DNA of 64,000 nucleotides from Hymenobacter citatus (GCF_014333615.1 NZ_JACSCY010000018.1:1-64000), one strand, 5' to 3'; counted from the first letter of the stretch, positions 50,389-60,246 are shown. Numbers and translations: made by a program. The notes: generated by a model not told the origin, from the letters alone.

Positions 50389-51426
50389 ATGAGTGTCTTT
50401 CTCGGAGTTATTCTGCACGCGCTGGGCGGCTTCGCCTCCGGCAGCTTCTACCTACCCTATAAGAAGGTGAACGGCTGGGCCTGGGAAAGCTACTGGCTGG
50501 TGGGCGGGCTGTTTTCGTGGCTGCTGGCGCCCATCTTGCTGGGCTACCTCACGGTGCCCAACCTGTGGGGCGTGCTGGGCCAGGCCGAGACCAGCACCGT
50601 GGTCTGGACCTACATCTGGGGGTTATTGTGGGGGCTGGGCGGCCTCACGTTTGGGCTGGCCATGCGCTATTTGGGGTTGTCGTTGGGTATGGCCGTTACG
50701 CTGGGGCTGTGCGCGGTGTTTGGTACGCTGGTGCCGCCCATCTGGGAGGGCACGCTGGGCACGTTGTTCGCCACCACCTCGGGGCGCTACGTGCTGCTGG
50801 GGTTGGGTATTTGCGTGGCGGGCATCCTGCTGTGCGGCCGGGCCGGCATCATGAAAGAGCGCAGCCAGACCACTGCCGAAAAGCAAGCCGGCGTGGCCGA
50901 ATTCGACCTGCGCAAAGGGCTGGGCGTGGCCGTGTTTTCGGGGGTGATGAGCGCCTGCATGTCGTTTGGCCTCACCGCCGGGCAACCCATTGCCGAGCTG
51001 GCGGCGCAAAACGGCGCCAACCCGCTCTACGTCAACAATGCCATTCTGGTGATTATCCTGCTGGGTGGCCTTACCACCAACGCCATCTGGACCATCTACC
51101 TCAACATCAAGAACAAGACCTATACCGACTACACCCGCGTGTCGGCGCCCATTGTGCGCAACATCATTTTCTGCGCGCTGGCGGGCTTTACGTGGTATTT
51201 CCAGTTCTTCTTCTACGGCATGGGCGACAGCCAGATGGGCGAGTACCGCTTTTCGGGCTGGACGCTGCACATGGCCTTTATTATTGCCTTCAGCAGCATG
51301 TGGGGCCTAGTGCTGCACGAGTGGAAAGGGGCTTCCTCGGCTACGTTGCGGACTATTTCGGTGGGGATTCTGCTGGTCGTATTTTCGACGGTAGTGGTAG
51401 GGATTGGGAATTATCTGGCGGCCTAA
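50389..51426 (+). CDS. rhaT: L-rhamnose/H+ symporter RhaT
   Basis: Inner-membrane importer of 345 residues with about ten transmembrane helices, close in size to E. coli RhaT. Family features: LGGFASGSFYLPYKKVNGWA near the N-terminus (split: HALGGFASGSFYLP then YKKVNGWAWE), SYWLVGGLFSWLLAP, a conserved VFSGVMSACMSFGLTAG and WYFQFFFYGMGDSQMG. It brings rhamnose released in the periplasm to RhaM and RhaI. Divergent from rhaEW; promoter site C and a strong terminator make it a single-gene unit. Confidence 0.95.
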   Translation: MSVFLGVILHALGGFASGSFYLPYKKVNGWAWESYWLVGGLFSWLLAPILLGYLTVPNLWGVLGQAETSTVVWTYIWGLLWGLGGLTFGLAMRYLGLSLGMAVTLGLCAVFGTLVPPIWEGTLGTLFATTSGRYVLLGLGICVAGILLCGRAGIMKERSQTTAEKQAGVAEFDLRKGLGVAVFSGVMSACMSFGLTAGQPIAELAAQNGANPLYVNNAILVIILLGGLTTNAIWTIYLNIKNKTYTDYTRVSAPIVRNIIFCALAGFTWYFQFFFYGMGDSQMGEYRFSGWTLHMAFIIAFSSMWGLVLHEWKGASSATLRTISVGILLVVFSTVVVGIGNYLAA

Positions 51427-51451
51427 TCGAAAACGTTTCCTGTAGTGCGGT

Positions 51452-51502
51452 ACCATGCGGGCAGCAGAGCTTCTAATGGCTCTGCTGCCCGCATGGTTTT
51501 TC
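51452..51502 (+). terminator. Intrinsic terminator of rhaT
   Basis: A perfect 19-bp stem (ACCATGCGGGCAGCAGAGC and its complement) with an 8-nt loop is followed by TTTTCT, 25 bp after the rhaT stop. Confidence 0.92.
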
Positions 51503-51613
51503 TATACCTATATGATAACAAGAGTATTATCCCTTGTGCGGTGTTGATAAGGCTTGCGGTTGGGAAGGGGTGTGGATGTGGGTAGGCTATTTCCACAAAA
51601 AACGTTTGCGGTA

Positions 51614-51658
51614 CAGTACGCAACAGGAGGGTTTGGGCAAACGGCCGGGCTAAGTTCG
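51614..51658 (+). promoter_or_regulatory. Rhamnose-locus promoter (site D, susC)
   Basis: CAGTAC at 51614 and CAGGAG at 51624 (10-bp period) are followed by TTTG (51632-51635), 15 nt and TAAGTTCG (51651-51658). The susC ATG is at 51718. The first half-site is the least conserved of the five. Confidence 0.65.
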
Positions 51659-51717
51659 TCTCACCAAAGCAATAGGCTTTGGCTGCACAGCATCTAACGC
51701 TCTATCACCTACCCTGT

Positions 51718-54700
51718 ATGAAACGATTTTACAACTGGCGGCACTCGCGGCTGCTTCTGTGTCTGCCTCTGTGCCTGATGGCGGGGCCCATGATACCAAC
51801 GCTACAGGCCCGGCCCGGCAACGTGCTGGTGGCCGAATGGCAGCTCACCGGCAGAGTAGTGTCGCAGAATGGGGAGGGCATACCGGGTGTAACGGTGGTG
51901 CTAAAGGGCACTACCAACGGCGCCACCACCGATGCCAGTGGCAACTTCAGCTTGGCGGTGCCCGAAGCGGCGGGTACGCTGGTGTTCAGCTTTATCGGCT
52001 ACCAGACGCAGGAGCATAGGTTTGAAGGGCCGCGGGCGCTGACTATCAAAATGACTGAGGATACCAAGAGCCTGGAGGAAGTTGTGGTGGTAGGCTACGG
52101 CACCCAGAAAAAAGCCGACGTGACGGGCGCTATTGCTACCCTCGACGCCAGCAAGCTGGAGGAACGCCCCATCACCCGCGTCGATCAGGCGCTGGTGGGG
52201 CAGCTGGCGGGTGTGCAGGTACAACAAAATACCGGCCTGCCGGGCCGCGGCTTCAGCATTCAGGTACGCGGCAATGGCTCCATCACGGCCAACAACCAGC
52301 CGCTGTATGTCATTGATGGTTTTCCACTGGAGGCAGCCTCGCCTAACAGCAACGGCAACTATGCTACGGGTAGCCCGCTTGATAATATCAACCCCAATGA
52401 TATTCAGTCGATTGAGGTGCTGAAGGATGCGGCAGCGGCGGCCATTTATGGCTCGCGGGCGGCTAACGGGGTAGTAATTGTGACCACCAAACGCGGCAAA
52501 ACTGGTAAGCCACAGATCAGCTTCAATACCTACGCGGGTATTTCGCAGCAGGCCAAAAAGCTGGATTTGCTCTCGGCTGAGGAGTGGGTGGAGCGAGCCA
52601 CCGAAATCATCAATACCACCTGGGTGCGCTCGGGCGCGGGCCGCACCGCCGACCAAACCAACGACCAGCGCCGCCAGATTCTGGGCCTGGCCCCTGGTGC
52701 CATAGACAACCGCTACATAACCGACGACCGGTGGTTTCAGCCTGGCCACCCCGGCCTCGACTACATCGATTGGCAGGACGAGGTGTTCCGGACGGGCAAG
52801 GTGCAGAACTACCAAGTGTCGGCCAGCGGTGCCACCAACAATGTGAATTACTACGTGTCGGGCAACTACACCAACCAGCAGGGCATTGTGCTGGGCGTAG
52901 ACTACAAGCGCTATTCGGCGCGCGCCAACGTCGATATTAAAGCCACTGACAAAGTGCGATTTGGCCTCAACATCACGCCTACCTACTCTGTGTCGCGCGA
53001 CCCTGGGGTGGAGGGCAAAGACAACCTGACGCAAAAGTTTATCACCATGGTGCCCGTGGCCGAAAGCTCGGCCGGGCTGCTCACCAACTACGGCGACAAC
53101 GACCGGTATGCCTGGGCGGGCTCTGGCATTAGTCCGGTAGGGGAACTGCGCAACCGCCAGCAAAGCACCACCCAGTTTCGCACGCTAAGCACGATTTACG
53201 GAGAGTACGAAATCATTCCGGGGTTGCGCCTGCGTTCTACCCTAAACCTCGACAATACCGATTCGCGGGCCAAGTCATACATTCCTAACTCGCGCTTGGT
53301 GGGCAGTGGGGCCACGGGCACGTTCAGCGGCTACCGCAAGCAGGCCTTCGTAAACGAAAACACGCTGGGCTACAGCAAGGTAATTGCCGAGAAGCACGAC
53401 TTGTCGGCGCTAGTGGGCTATTCCTATAACTTCTTCAAAACCGAAGCCGACCGCCTGCGCTCCTCGGGCGGCTTCGTGAACAGCGCCGTGACCACGCTTA
53501 ACGGCGCCACCAACATCAGCGGCACCAGCGACAACGGCACCACCGAAACCCAGAACGTGCTGCTGTCTTACTTCGGGCGGGTGCAGTACTCCTACCAGGG
53601 CAAGTATCTGGCCACGGCCAGCGTGCGCCGCGATGGTTCCTCGCGCTTCGGCAGCGCTAACCAGTGGGGCATTTTCCCGGCTGGCTCGGTGGGCTGGCGC
53701 ATTTCGCAGGAGGAGTTTATGCGCAATATTACGCCCGTGAGTGAGCTGAAGCTGCGCGGCAGCTACGGCCTGTCGGGCAACAACGGCATTGGCGACTACA
53801 GCAGCATTGCTACCCTGGGCATCTACAACTACACCTTTGGCAGCGCAGTTGCCACCGGGCAAGCACCCAACGTAGCCGCCAACAACACCCTGAAGTGGGA
53901 GAAGTCGCGCACCGTGGACGTGGGGGTAGACTTTGGCTTCCTGAAAAACCGCATTTTTGGCTCGTTTGATTACTACACCAAAACCAGCAGCGACCTGTTG
54001 CTGAACGTGCCGCGCCCCAGCGCATCCGGCTATTCTTCTCAGCTTGTGAACATAGGCGAGGTACAGAACCGCGGCTGGGAAGTGGAGCTGAACACGCGCA
54101 ACCTGATCCACGCGTTCCAGTGGAATACCTCCATCAATTTCAGCCATAACCGGAATGAGGTGAAGCACCTGGGGCCCGGCGATGCTACCATTGAAGTGGC
54201 CTCGCCCTACGGTGCCTCCAGCGTACTGCTGCAAGTGGGGCAGCCTATCTATTCTATCTATGTGATCAAGCAAACGGGTATTCTTACCCAAGGCGACGTG
54301 GATAGCGGCGTGCCCATTATTCAGGGACAGACGGTAGGCGACCCCAAATACCTGGATGCCAACGGCGACGGGGTCATCAACGAGAAAGACCGCATCATTG
54401 CGGGGCAGCCCAGCCCCAAATACACCTGGGGTATTACCAACACCTTCAACTACAAAGGGTTTGATTTGAGCGTGCTGGTGCAGGGGCAGAACGGCGGCAG
54501 CCTCTACTCGCTCATCGGCCGGGCCATCGACAACAGCGGTATGGGCGTGATACAAAATACACTGGGTTTGCAGCGCGACCGGTGGCGCTCGGTAGACGAC
54601 CCCGGCGCGGGCGAGCGGGGCAAAGCCGTTACCAACTTCTCGCCCCTGAAAAGCACCTCCTGGCTGTATTCTTCCAACTATTATCGCATTCGCAACATCA

Positions 54701-54921
54701 CGCTGGGCTATAACCTGGGTAACATTATCAGCAAGAACGTGATGCAGGGCGCCCGCGTGTTTGTGTCTTTGGAAAACTACTTTGGGCACGATACCTACCG
54801 CGGCGGCTACAACGTGGATGCCGTGAACTCCAACTCCGGCAGCGACTTCGCGGTGGGCACCGACTACGGCGGACTACCCCTCACCAAATCGGCTACGCTA
54901 GGCCTGAATGTTACTTTCTAG
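51718..54921 (+). CDS. SusC/RagA family TonB-linked outer-membrane transporter
   Basis: Energy-dependent importer of oligosaccharides across the outer membrane, 1067 residues. Signal peptide from the ATG at 51718; a carboxypeptidase-D-like domain (LTGRVVSQNGEGIPGVTVVL, about 40-115) precedes the plug with EEVVVVGYGTQKKADVTGAI and the SusC signature YGSRAANGVVIVTTKRG; the beta-barrel ends GLNVTF. The partner SusD-like gene starts 13 bp downstream. By location and promoter site D, its cargo is probably rhamnogalacturonan-derived oligosaccharide. Confidence 0.96.
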   Translation: MKRFYNWRHSRLLLCLPLCLMAGPMIPTLQARPGNVLVAEWQLTGRVVSQNGEGIPGVTVVLKGTTNGATTDASGNFSLAVPEAAGTLVFSFIGYQTQEHRFEGPRALTIKMTEDTKSLEEVVVVGYGTQKKADVTGAIATLDASKLEERPITRVDQALVGQLAGVQVQQNTGLPGRGFSIQVRGNGSITANNQPLYVIDGFPLEAASPNSNGNYATGSPLDNINPNDIQSIEVLKDAAAAAIYGSRAANGVVIVTTKRGKTGKPQISFNTYAGISQQAKKLDLLSAEEWVERATEIINTTWVRSGAGRTADQTNDQRRQILGLAPGAIDNRYITDDRWFQPGHPGLDYIDWQDEVFRTGKVQNYQVSASGATNNVNYYVSGNYTNQQGIVLGVDYKRYSARANVDIKATDKVRFGLNITPTYSVSRDPGVEGKDNLTQKFITMVPVAESSAGLLTNYGDNDRYAWAGSGISPVGELRNRQQSTTQFRTLSTIYGEYEIIPGLRLRSTLNLDNTDSRAKSYIPNSRLVGSGATGTFSGYRKQAFVNENTLGYSKVIAEKHDLSALVGYSYNFFKTEADRLRSSGGFVNSAVTTLNGATNISGTSDNGTTETQNVLLSYFGRVQYSYQGKYLATASVRRDGSSRFGSANQWGIFPAGSVGWRISQEEFMRNITPVSELKLRGSYGLSGNNGIGDYSSIATLGIYNYTFGSAVATGQAPNVAANNTLKWEKSRTVDVGVDFGFLKNRIFGSFDYYTKTSSDLLLNVPRPSASGYSSQLVNIGEVQNRGWEVELNTRNLIHAFQWNTSINFSHNRNEVKHLGPGDATIEVASPYGASSVLLQVGQPIYSIYVIKQTGILTQGDVDSGVPIIQGQTVGDPKYLDANGDGVINEKDRIIAGQPSPKYTWGITNTFNYKGFDLSVLVQGQNGGSLYSLIGRAIDNSGMGVIQNTLGLQRDRWRSVDDPGAGERGKAVTNFSPLKSTSWLYSSNYYRIRNITLGYNLGNIISKNVMQGARVFVSLENYFGHDTYRGGYNVDAVNSNSGSDFAVGTDYGGLPLTKSATLGLNVTF

Positions 54922-54934
54922 ATCATTCCTACCC

Positions 54935-56446
54935 ATGAAAAATATTCGTATTCTACTGGCCTTGGCCGGTGCGCTGGCGCTGAGCAGCTGTGAGGATGAG
55001 CTGGAGCAGGCCCCTATTTCCAGCGGTTCGGTGCCTACCTTCTACCGCTCGGCCGATGATTTCACCCAGGCCCTAAACGCCGTGTACAGCGGCCTGCGCA
55101 ACTACCCCGACCGCCAGCTGACGCTCTCCGAAACCCGCTCCGACAATATCTACGGCGTGAGCGCGCAAGGCCTGCGTACCTGGGAGCCCGTCAATAACTT
55201 TTCCATTGCCATTGCTTCCAACGAGTACCCCGACGCTACCTGGGGCTCGGACTACAACGGCATCTTCCGGGCCAACGTGCTCTTAAGCCAGCTGGAGCAA
55301 AACGGTAGTGTACTGGCTGCCGACGCACGAACCCGTATGGAGGCGCAAGCCCGGTTTCTGCGGGCACTGTACTACTTTGATCTGGTGCGCTATTTTGGGC
55401 CGGTTCCGTTGATTGATAAGCCGCTGGAGCCCAATGAGGTAGTGCAGATTCCGCGCGCGCCGGTAGCGCAGGTATACGACCTGATTATTGCCGATTTGCA
55501 GGCCGCTGCTGCCGCTCTGCCCGTTTCCTACACGGGCGTTGATGTAGGCCGCGCCACCAGCGGTGCCGCCAAGGGTATGCTGGCCCTGGTCTACCTCACC
55601 CGCTCGGGCCCTACCTATGGCATTGCCGGTCCTGGCCTGGGCACCAACGACTACGCCGCCGCGCTTACGCTATTGAATGAAGTAATTGCAAGCGGCCAAT
55701 ACCAGTTCCTGACTGGTGCCAACGCCTACGCCAATATCTTCTCCTACACCAACGAGAACAACAAAGAGGTTGTGTTTGATGTGCAGTACATCAGCGGTGG
55801 GGTAGGGCTGGGCGCCACCTACCCCTCTATTCTGGTAAACAACAACTACTTCGCTTCCATTGGGGTAGGCACCACCTTTGGCACCGGCGACGAGTTGCGG
55901 GCCGCCTCGGATAACCTGCTGAAAACTTACGCTACCGGCGACGTACGCAAGGCCGTCTCGTTGCAGGTAGGCTACACCGGCGGTGGCGTTACGGAGCAGC
56001 GGGCTGCGTTCAAAAAGTACATCAACGGTGCCCTGCGCGGCACCACTCGCGCCGATTGGCCCATCAATTTCATTGTGATGCGCTACACAGATATTCTGCT
56101 GTTGAAGGCCGAAGCCATCCTGCGTGGTGGGGGCGGCACGCAGAAAGAAGTGGATGACATTGTGAATCAGGTGCGTACCCGCGCTGGGCTGACAACGCCC
56201 ATCGCCAACGTAACGCTGGCCCAATTGATGGAGGAGCGCCGTCGCGAGTTTGTAGGCGAAGGCCTTCGCTGGCACGACTTAGTGCGCTCAGGCTTGGCGC
56301 TTACGGTGATGAACGCCTGGATCAACTCGGAAGACACGCGCAACCGTATTCGCAAACCCATTGTGGCTAACGACTTAATCTATCCGGTGCCGCAGAGTGA
56401 GCTGGCCGCTTCCGGGTATCTGTATGAGCAGAATCCTGGCTACTAG
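54935..56446 (+). CDS. SusD/RagB family surface glycan-binding lipoprotein
   Basis: Lid and glycan-binding partner of the SusC transporter, 503 residues. The lipoprotein signal (LAGALALSSC) fixes the ATG at 54935. SusD features: SSGSVPTFYRSADDFTQALN, ARFLRALYYFDLVRYFGPVP (split: AQARFLRALYYF then DLVRYFGPVPL) and the C-terminal ERRREFVGEGLRWHDLVRSG. The helices form TPR-like repeats. Followed by an imperfect hairpin that may lower transcription into the large downstream gene. Confidence 0.96.
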   Translation: MKNIRILLALAGALALSSCEDELEQAPISSGSVPTFYRSADDFTQALNAVYSGLRNYPDRQLTLSETRSDNIYGVSAQGLRTWEPVNNFSIAIASNEYPDATWGSDYNGIFRANVLLSQLEQNGSVLAADARTRMEAQARFLRALYYFDLVRYFGPVPLIDKPLEPNEVVQIPRAPVAQVYDLIIADLQAAAAALPVSYTGVDVGRATSGAAKGMLALVYLTRSGPTYGIAGPGLGTNDYAAALTLLNEVIASGQYQFLTGANAYANIFSYTNENNKEVVFDVQYISGGVGLGATYPSILVNNNYFASIGVGTTFGTGDELRAASDNLLKTYATGDVRKAVSLQVGYTGGGVTEQRAAFKKYINGALRGTTRADWPINFIVMRYTDILLLKAEAILRGGGGTQKEVDDIVNQVRTRAGLTTPIANVTLAQLMEERRREFVGEGLRWHDLVRSGLALTVMNAWINSEDTRNRIRKPIVANDLIYPVPQSELAASGYLYEQNPGY

Positions 56447-56461
56447 TCGTAACACGCCAAA

Positions 56462-56505
56462 CTCAGCCTGCACGTTTTCGGGTGACTGAAAACGCGCAGG
56501 CCGAG
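56462..56505 (+). other. Hairpin between susD and the six-hairpin protein gene
   Basis: 18-bp arms with two mismatches (CTCAGCCTGCACGTTTTC and GAAAACGCGCAGGCCGAG) enclose 8 nt, 15 bp after the susD stop. With no T-run it is more likely an mRNA-end stabiliser or partial attenuator than a full terminator. Confidence 0.5.
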
Positions 56506-56524
56506 CCGTTGTATGGAGTATCGC

Positions 56525-59500
56525 ATGAGGCAAGCAAAACGCTGGTTTATAAGAAGACTATTCCGCTGTCAGGGAGTAGGGTTGCTGTTGCTCGCGCATC
56601 TAGCAGTTGGTCAAAGCCCTACCCCTGCTACTGTGCCCGCGCTGTGGCACAACCAGCCCCGCACCCTGCGCTACCACCCCGAGGGGCAGGATTTCGTGAT
56701 TCGCAACGGCACGCACCGCTTCACGCGTGCTTTGTACGGCACCAATACGGCGTTTCGGGTAGAGGCCGGCGACCTGCCCGAGTTTGCGCTCTACCTGCCC
56801 GGCATGGGCGGCAACCTGAAGTTTGGCCTGCTCGGGGCCGATGGGCAGAGCAAGTGGCTGATCGAGAGTGATGTTACGGCGCGCTACCGCCCCGGCACCA
56901 TGCTCTACGACATCCGGGACCCGCTGCTGGGCACCAGCACGCTGCACCTGCATGTACTGGCCATGAGTGATGCCGAAGGCGTATTAATAGAAGCCCAACT
57001 GGAAGGCGCCGCGCCAACCAGCGTGCAGCTGCTATGGGCCTTCGGGGGCGCTACCGGCAAGAAATTCAGCCGCGACGGCGACATCGGCGCCGACCCCGAA
57101 TCCAGCTTCTACCTCAAGCCTGAATACTGCCAGGGCAACACGTTTCAGCTGAAAGCCAACACTTTCGCGCTCTACTACGGTGCCGAGCCCAAGCCCGACG
57201 AAACCACCCGCTACGAGCTGTCCCATACCCCACCCAACGGCCAGCGCCCTACCCCCGAGCGGCGCAAGAGCCTGCTGGGCATCGTGCCGCCTACCTCCCG
57301 TACCCACATTGCCGATGCCACCCAGCAGGCCACGCCCCAGCAGCTATGGAATTCTTATGAATCCAATATTCCAACATTAGGTGGTCTTCTACCACCTAGC
57401 GCTCCTGTATTAGTTGGAGCCATACCAGCTACTGCCAAAGCGCTGTACTTCGCGGTGCAAAAGGCCGAAACGGCCGTGCCGCTACGCTACGCCGAGCTGC
57501 CGCAGGCCTGGGCCAAAGCTGAAACTGCCCGCGCCGCGCTGGCTGGTCGCGTGCACGTCAGCACGCCCGACCCATACATCAACACGCTGGGCGGGGCACT
57601 TGGTATTGCCGCCGATGCCATTTGGGAGTCGCCTACCTACCTGCACGGCTCGGTGGCGTGGCGCATGCGCCTACCCGGCTGGCGCGGCCCCTACGTAGCC
57701 GACCCCCTGGGTTGGCACGACCGCGCCCAGACGCACTTCCGGGCCTATGCCAAGTCGCAGCTGACGACGCCGGCCGGGCCGGTGGTGATGGACACCACCC
57801 TGAACCTGGCGCGCAGCCTCGAAAAGCTGGGCACCTCGGTATATAGCGACGGCTACATTGCCCGCAACCCCAACGGCGACGCCCGCCCCCACCACTACGA
57901 CATGAACCTCGTCTACATCGACGAGTTGCTGCGCCACCTGCGCTGGACCGGCGACCTGGCGTTTGCCCGCGAAGTGTGGCCCGTGCTGGAGCGCCACCTG
58001 GCCTGGGAAAAGCGCAACTTCGACCCCGACAACGACGGCCTCTACGACGCCTACGCGGCCATTTGGGCCTCCGATGCCTTGCAGTACAGCGGCGGGGCCG
58101 TCACGCATTCGTCGGCCTACAATTATTGGTCGAATAAGATGGCGGCCGAGCTGGCGGCCAAGCTGGGCAAGGACCCGCAGCCCTACCAGGTCGAGGCCGC
58201 CAAGATCAAACAAGCCCTGCAACGTCGCCTCTGGATGCCGGACCGCGGCTGGTACGCCGAGTATCAGGACGCGCAGGGTCTACGGCAGCTGCACCCATCG
58301 GCCGGCCTCTGGACCATCTACCACGCCCTCGACTCGGAAGTGCCCGACCCGTTTCAGGCCTACCAGTCGCTACGCTACATCGACACGCAGATTCCGCACA
58401 TACCGGTGCGCGCCGAGGGGCTGCCCGATGCCGGCTACTACCTGCTCTCCACCACCAACTGGCAGCCCTACGACTGGTCCATCAACAACGTAGCCCTGGC
58501 CGAGGTGCTGCACACCACGCTGGCCAACTGGCAGGCCGGGCGCTCGGAGGAAGCCTTTTTGCTCTGGAAAAGCGCCCTGCTCGAAAGCATGTACCTGGGC
58601 AGCAGCCCCGGTAATTTTCAGCAGGTGTCCTTCTACGATGCTCACCGCGGCGAGCTGTACCGCGACTTTGCCGACCCCATTGGCATGGCCGCCCGCTCGT
58701 TGGTGGAAGGTTTGTTCGGTATCCGGCCCGATGCGCTAAATGGCACGCTCACCATCCGGCCCGGCTTACCCGCCGCCTGGGATTCGGCGGCCCTCACGGT
58801 GCCCGATGTGGCTTTTGCCTTCCGCCGCGCCGGGCAGCAGGAGACGTACACTATCACGCCGCATTTCACTAAGCCCTTGCAGCTGCGCCTGCAACTCCCG
58901 GCCCGCGCCGTGGAAGTGGCAGCGCTGACGGTGAACGGCCGGCCTACCCCATGGCGCAACCTCCCCGATGCGGTGGGCCAGCCGGTAATTGAAGTCGATA
59001 GCCCGCTGCAGGATAACTATGTAGTGAAAATCAGGTGGGCTGGTGATGCGCCGGAGGCAGTACCACGCGCAAAAATGTACCGGCCCGGCTCGGAGCTAGC
59101 CTTCGAGCCGCAGCACGCTACGATAGGGAAGGTGTTTGACTCACAAGGGGCACTACGCCAGCTCTTTGTTGCTCCGGCGGTGGCAGACAATGCGTCTCCC
59201 GGCGGCGCGGGGCTGCTGGCGCACGTACCGGATGCCGAGGGTAGTCGCACGGCCTTCGTACAGCTTCAACAAGGCTCCCTGACGTGGTGGGCGCCCCTGG
59301 CCTTCGACGTGAAGGCGGATGGTATGGCTTCCGCCAGCGCGACATCGGTGCGAAAACTCGCCAAAAAAGTAACCGCTACCTACGACCCCATCGACCTGAC
59401 GCCCTATTTCAACGACCAGGTGACGAACATCTTCCAACCCAATAAATACCAGGCAGACCGCCCCGTGGGGCCTACCTTGCAGCTGCCCACGCAGGGCATT

Positions 59501-60109
59501 GGCAACTGGTGCTACCCGCTCACGCAGGCGGTGATTGATGACGCGGGGCTGCGCCGCCTGGCCGGCGCGCAAAACCAAATCATGCTGCCCGGCAACGTGC
59601 CGTTGCGCACGCCCGGCGGCGTAGGGGAGAAGAATGTGCTGTTCGTGTCGCAGTGGCGGGCCTACCCCGATTCGGCTACGGTGCCGCTGCAGGGCAAAGC
59701 GCGCCACGCGCAGTTGCTACTGGCGGGCTCCACCAACCCCATGCAAAGCCAGCTGACCAACGGCGCGGTGGTGGTGCGCTACACCGACGGCACCCGCGAA
59801 ACCCTGGCCCTGCGCAACCCCGACAACTGGTGGCCCATCGAGCAGGACTACTTGCAGGATGGCTTCGCGTTTCAGACCTACGCCCCGCGGCCCTACCGCC
59901 TGCACCTCAAAACCGGCCTGCTCACCAACGAGGCCGCCCCCAGCTACACCAGCATCAAGGGCTTCAGCACCCGCGCCATTGAGGGCGGCGCCGCCACCAT
60001 CCTCGACCTACCCCTGAACCCGAAAAAGAAACTCCGCAGCCTCACCGTGCAGGCCCTGGCCAACGATGTCGTGATTGGCCTGATGGGCGTGACGCTGGTG
60101 CGGAAGTGA
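56525..60109 (+). CDS. Large DUF4450-like six-hairpin glycosidase-fold protein, secreted
   Basis: Predicted exported protein of about 1194 residues (ATG 56525, or 56513 adding four residues), with signal segment VGLLLLAHLAVGQSPTP. The N-terminal third resembles DUF4450. The middle (about 360-720) looks like an (alpha/alpha)6 catalytic domain: GYIARNPNGDARPHHYDMN, FDPDNDGLYDAYAAIWASD, VTHSSAYNYWSNKMA and TNWQPYDWSINNVAL. The C-terminal 350 residues are beta-rich. Acidic residues in the NDGLYDAY block are candidate catalytic ones. It follows susCD, so it should act on the same glycan. The exact activity is unknown; the DUF4450 name is from memory. Confidence 0.7.
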   Translation: MRQAKRWFIRRLFRCQGVGLLLLAHLAVGQSPTPATVPALWHNQPRTLRYHPEGQDFVIRNGTHRFTRALYGTNTAFRVEAGDLPEFALYLPGMGGNLKFGLLGADGQSKWLIESDVTARYRPGTMLYDIRDPLLGTSTLHLHVLAMSDAEGVLIEAQLEGAAPTSVQLLWAFGGATGKKFSRDGDIGADPESSFYLKPEYCQGNTFQLKANTFALYYGAEPKPDETTRYELSHTPPNGQRPTPERRKSLLGIVPPTSRTHIADATQQATPQQLWNSYESNIPTLGGLLPPSAPVLVGAIPATAKALYFAVQKAETAVPLRYAELPQAWAKAETARAALAGRVHVSTPDPYINTLGGALGIAADAIWESPTYLHGSVAWRMRLPGWRGPYVADPLGWHDRAQTHFRAYAKSQLTTPAGPVVMDTTLNLARSLEKLGTSVYSDGYIARNPNGDARPHHYDMNLVYIDELLRHLRWTGDLAFAREVWPVLERHLAWEKRNFDPDNDGLYDAYAAIWASDALQYSGGAVTHSSAYNYWSNKMAAELAAKLGKDPQPYQVEAAKIKQALQRRLWMPDRGWYAEYQDAQGLRQLHPSAGLWTIYHALDSEVPDPFQAYQSLRYIDTQIPHIPVRAEGLPDAGYYLLSTTNWQPYDWSINNVALAEVLHTTLANWQAGRSEEAFLLWKSALLESMYLGSSPGNFQQVSFYDAHRGELYRDFADPIGMAARSLVEGLFGIRPDALNGTLTIRPGLPAAWDSAALTVPDVAFAFRRAGQQETYTITPHFTKPLQLRLQLPARAVEVAALTVNGRPTPWRNLPDAVGQPVIEVDSPLQDNYVVKIRWAGDAPEAVPRAKMYRPGSELAFEPQHATIGKVFDSQGALRQLFVAPAVADNASPGGAGLLAHVPDAEGSRTAFVQLQQGSLTWWAPLAFDVKADGMASASATSVRKLAKKVTATYDPIDLTPYFNDQVTNIFQPNKYQADRPVGPTLQLPTQGIGNWCYPLTQAVIDDAGLRRLAGAQNQIMLPGNVPLRTPGGVGEKNVLFVSQWRAYPDSATVPLQGKARHAQLLLAGSTNPMQSQLTNGAVVVRYTDGTRETLALRNPDNWWPIEQDYLQDGFAFQTYAPRPYRLHLKTGLLTNEAAPSYTSIKGFSTRAIEGGAATILDLPLNPKKKLRSLTVQALANDVVIGLMGVTLVRK

Positions 60110-60120
60110 GTGTCCAAGAC

Positions 60121-60238
60121 GATGTAAAGACGCATCCTTGCGTCTCGTCGTTGAACGACCTGTTTAGAACGACTCGCATCAGATAGCATTTCAAACAACA
60201 TCAGCAACGCCGAGACGCAAAATATTGCGTCTCTACAC
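60121..60238. repeat. Inverted repeat, GTAGAGACGCA family (copy 5)
   Basis: GATGTAAAGACGCATCCTTG at 60121 faces AATATTGCGTCTCTACAC ending 60238, with about 60 nt between. It fills the spacer between the two six-hairpin protein genes. Confidence 0.8.
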
Positions 60239-60246
60239 CATCCACC

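Noticed and set aside
51901..54789. Two long minus-strand frames inside susC
   Set aside because: Both are antisense to conserved SusC blocks and show no family features.
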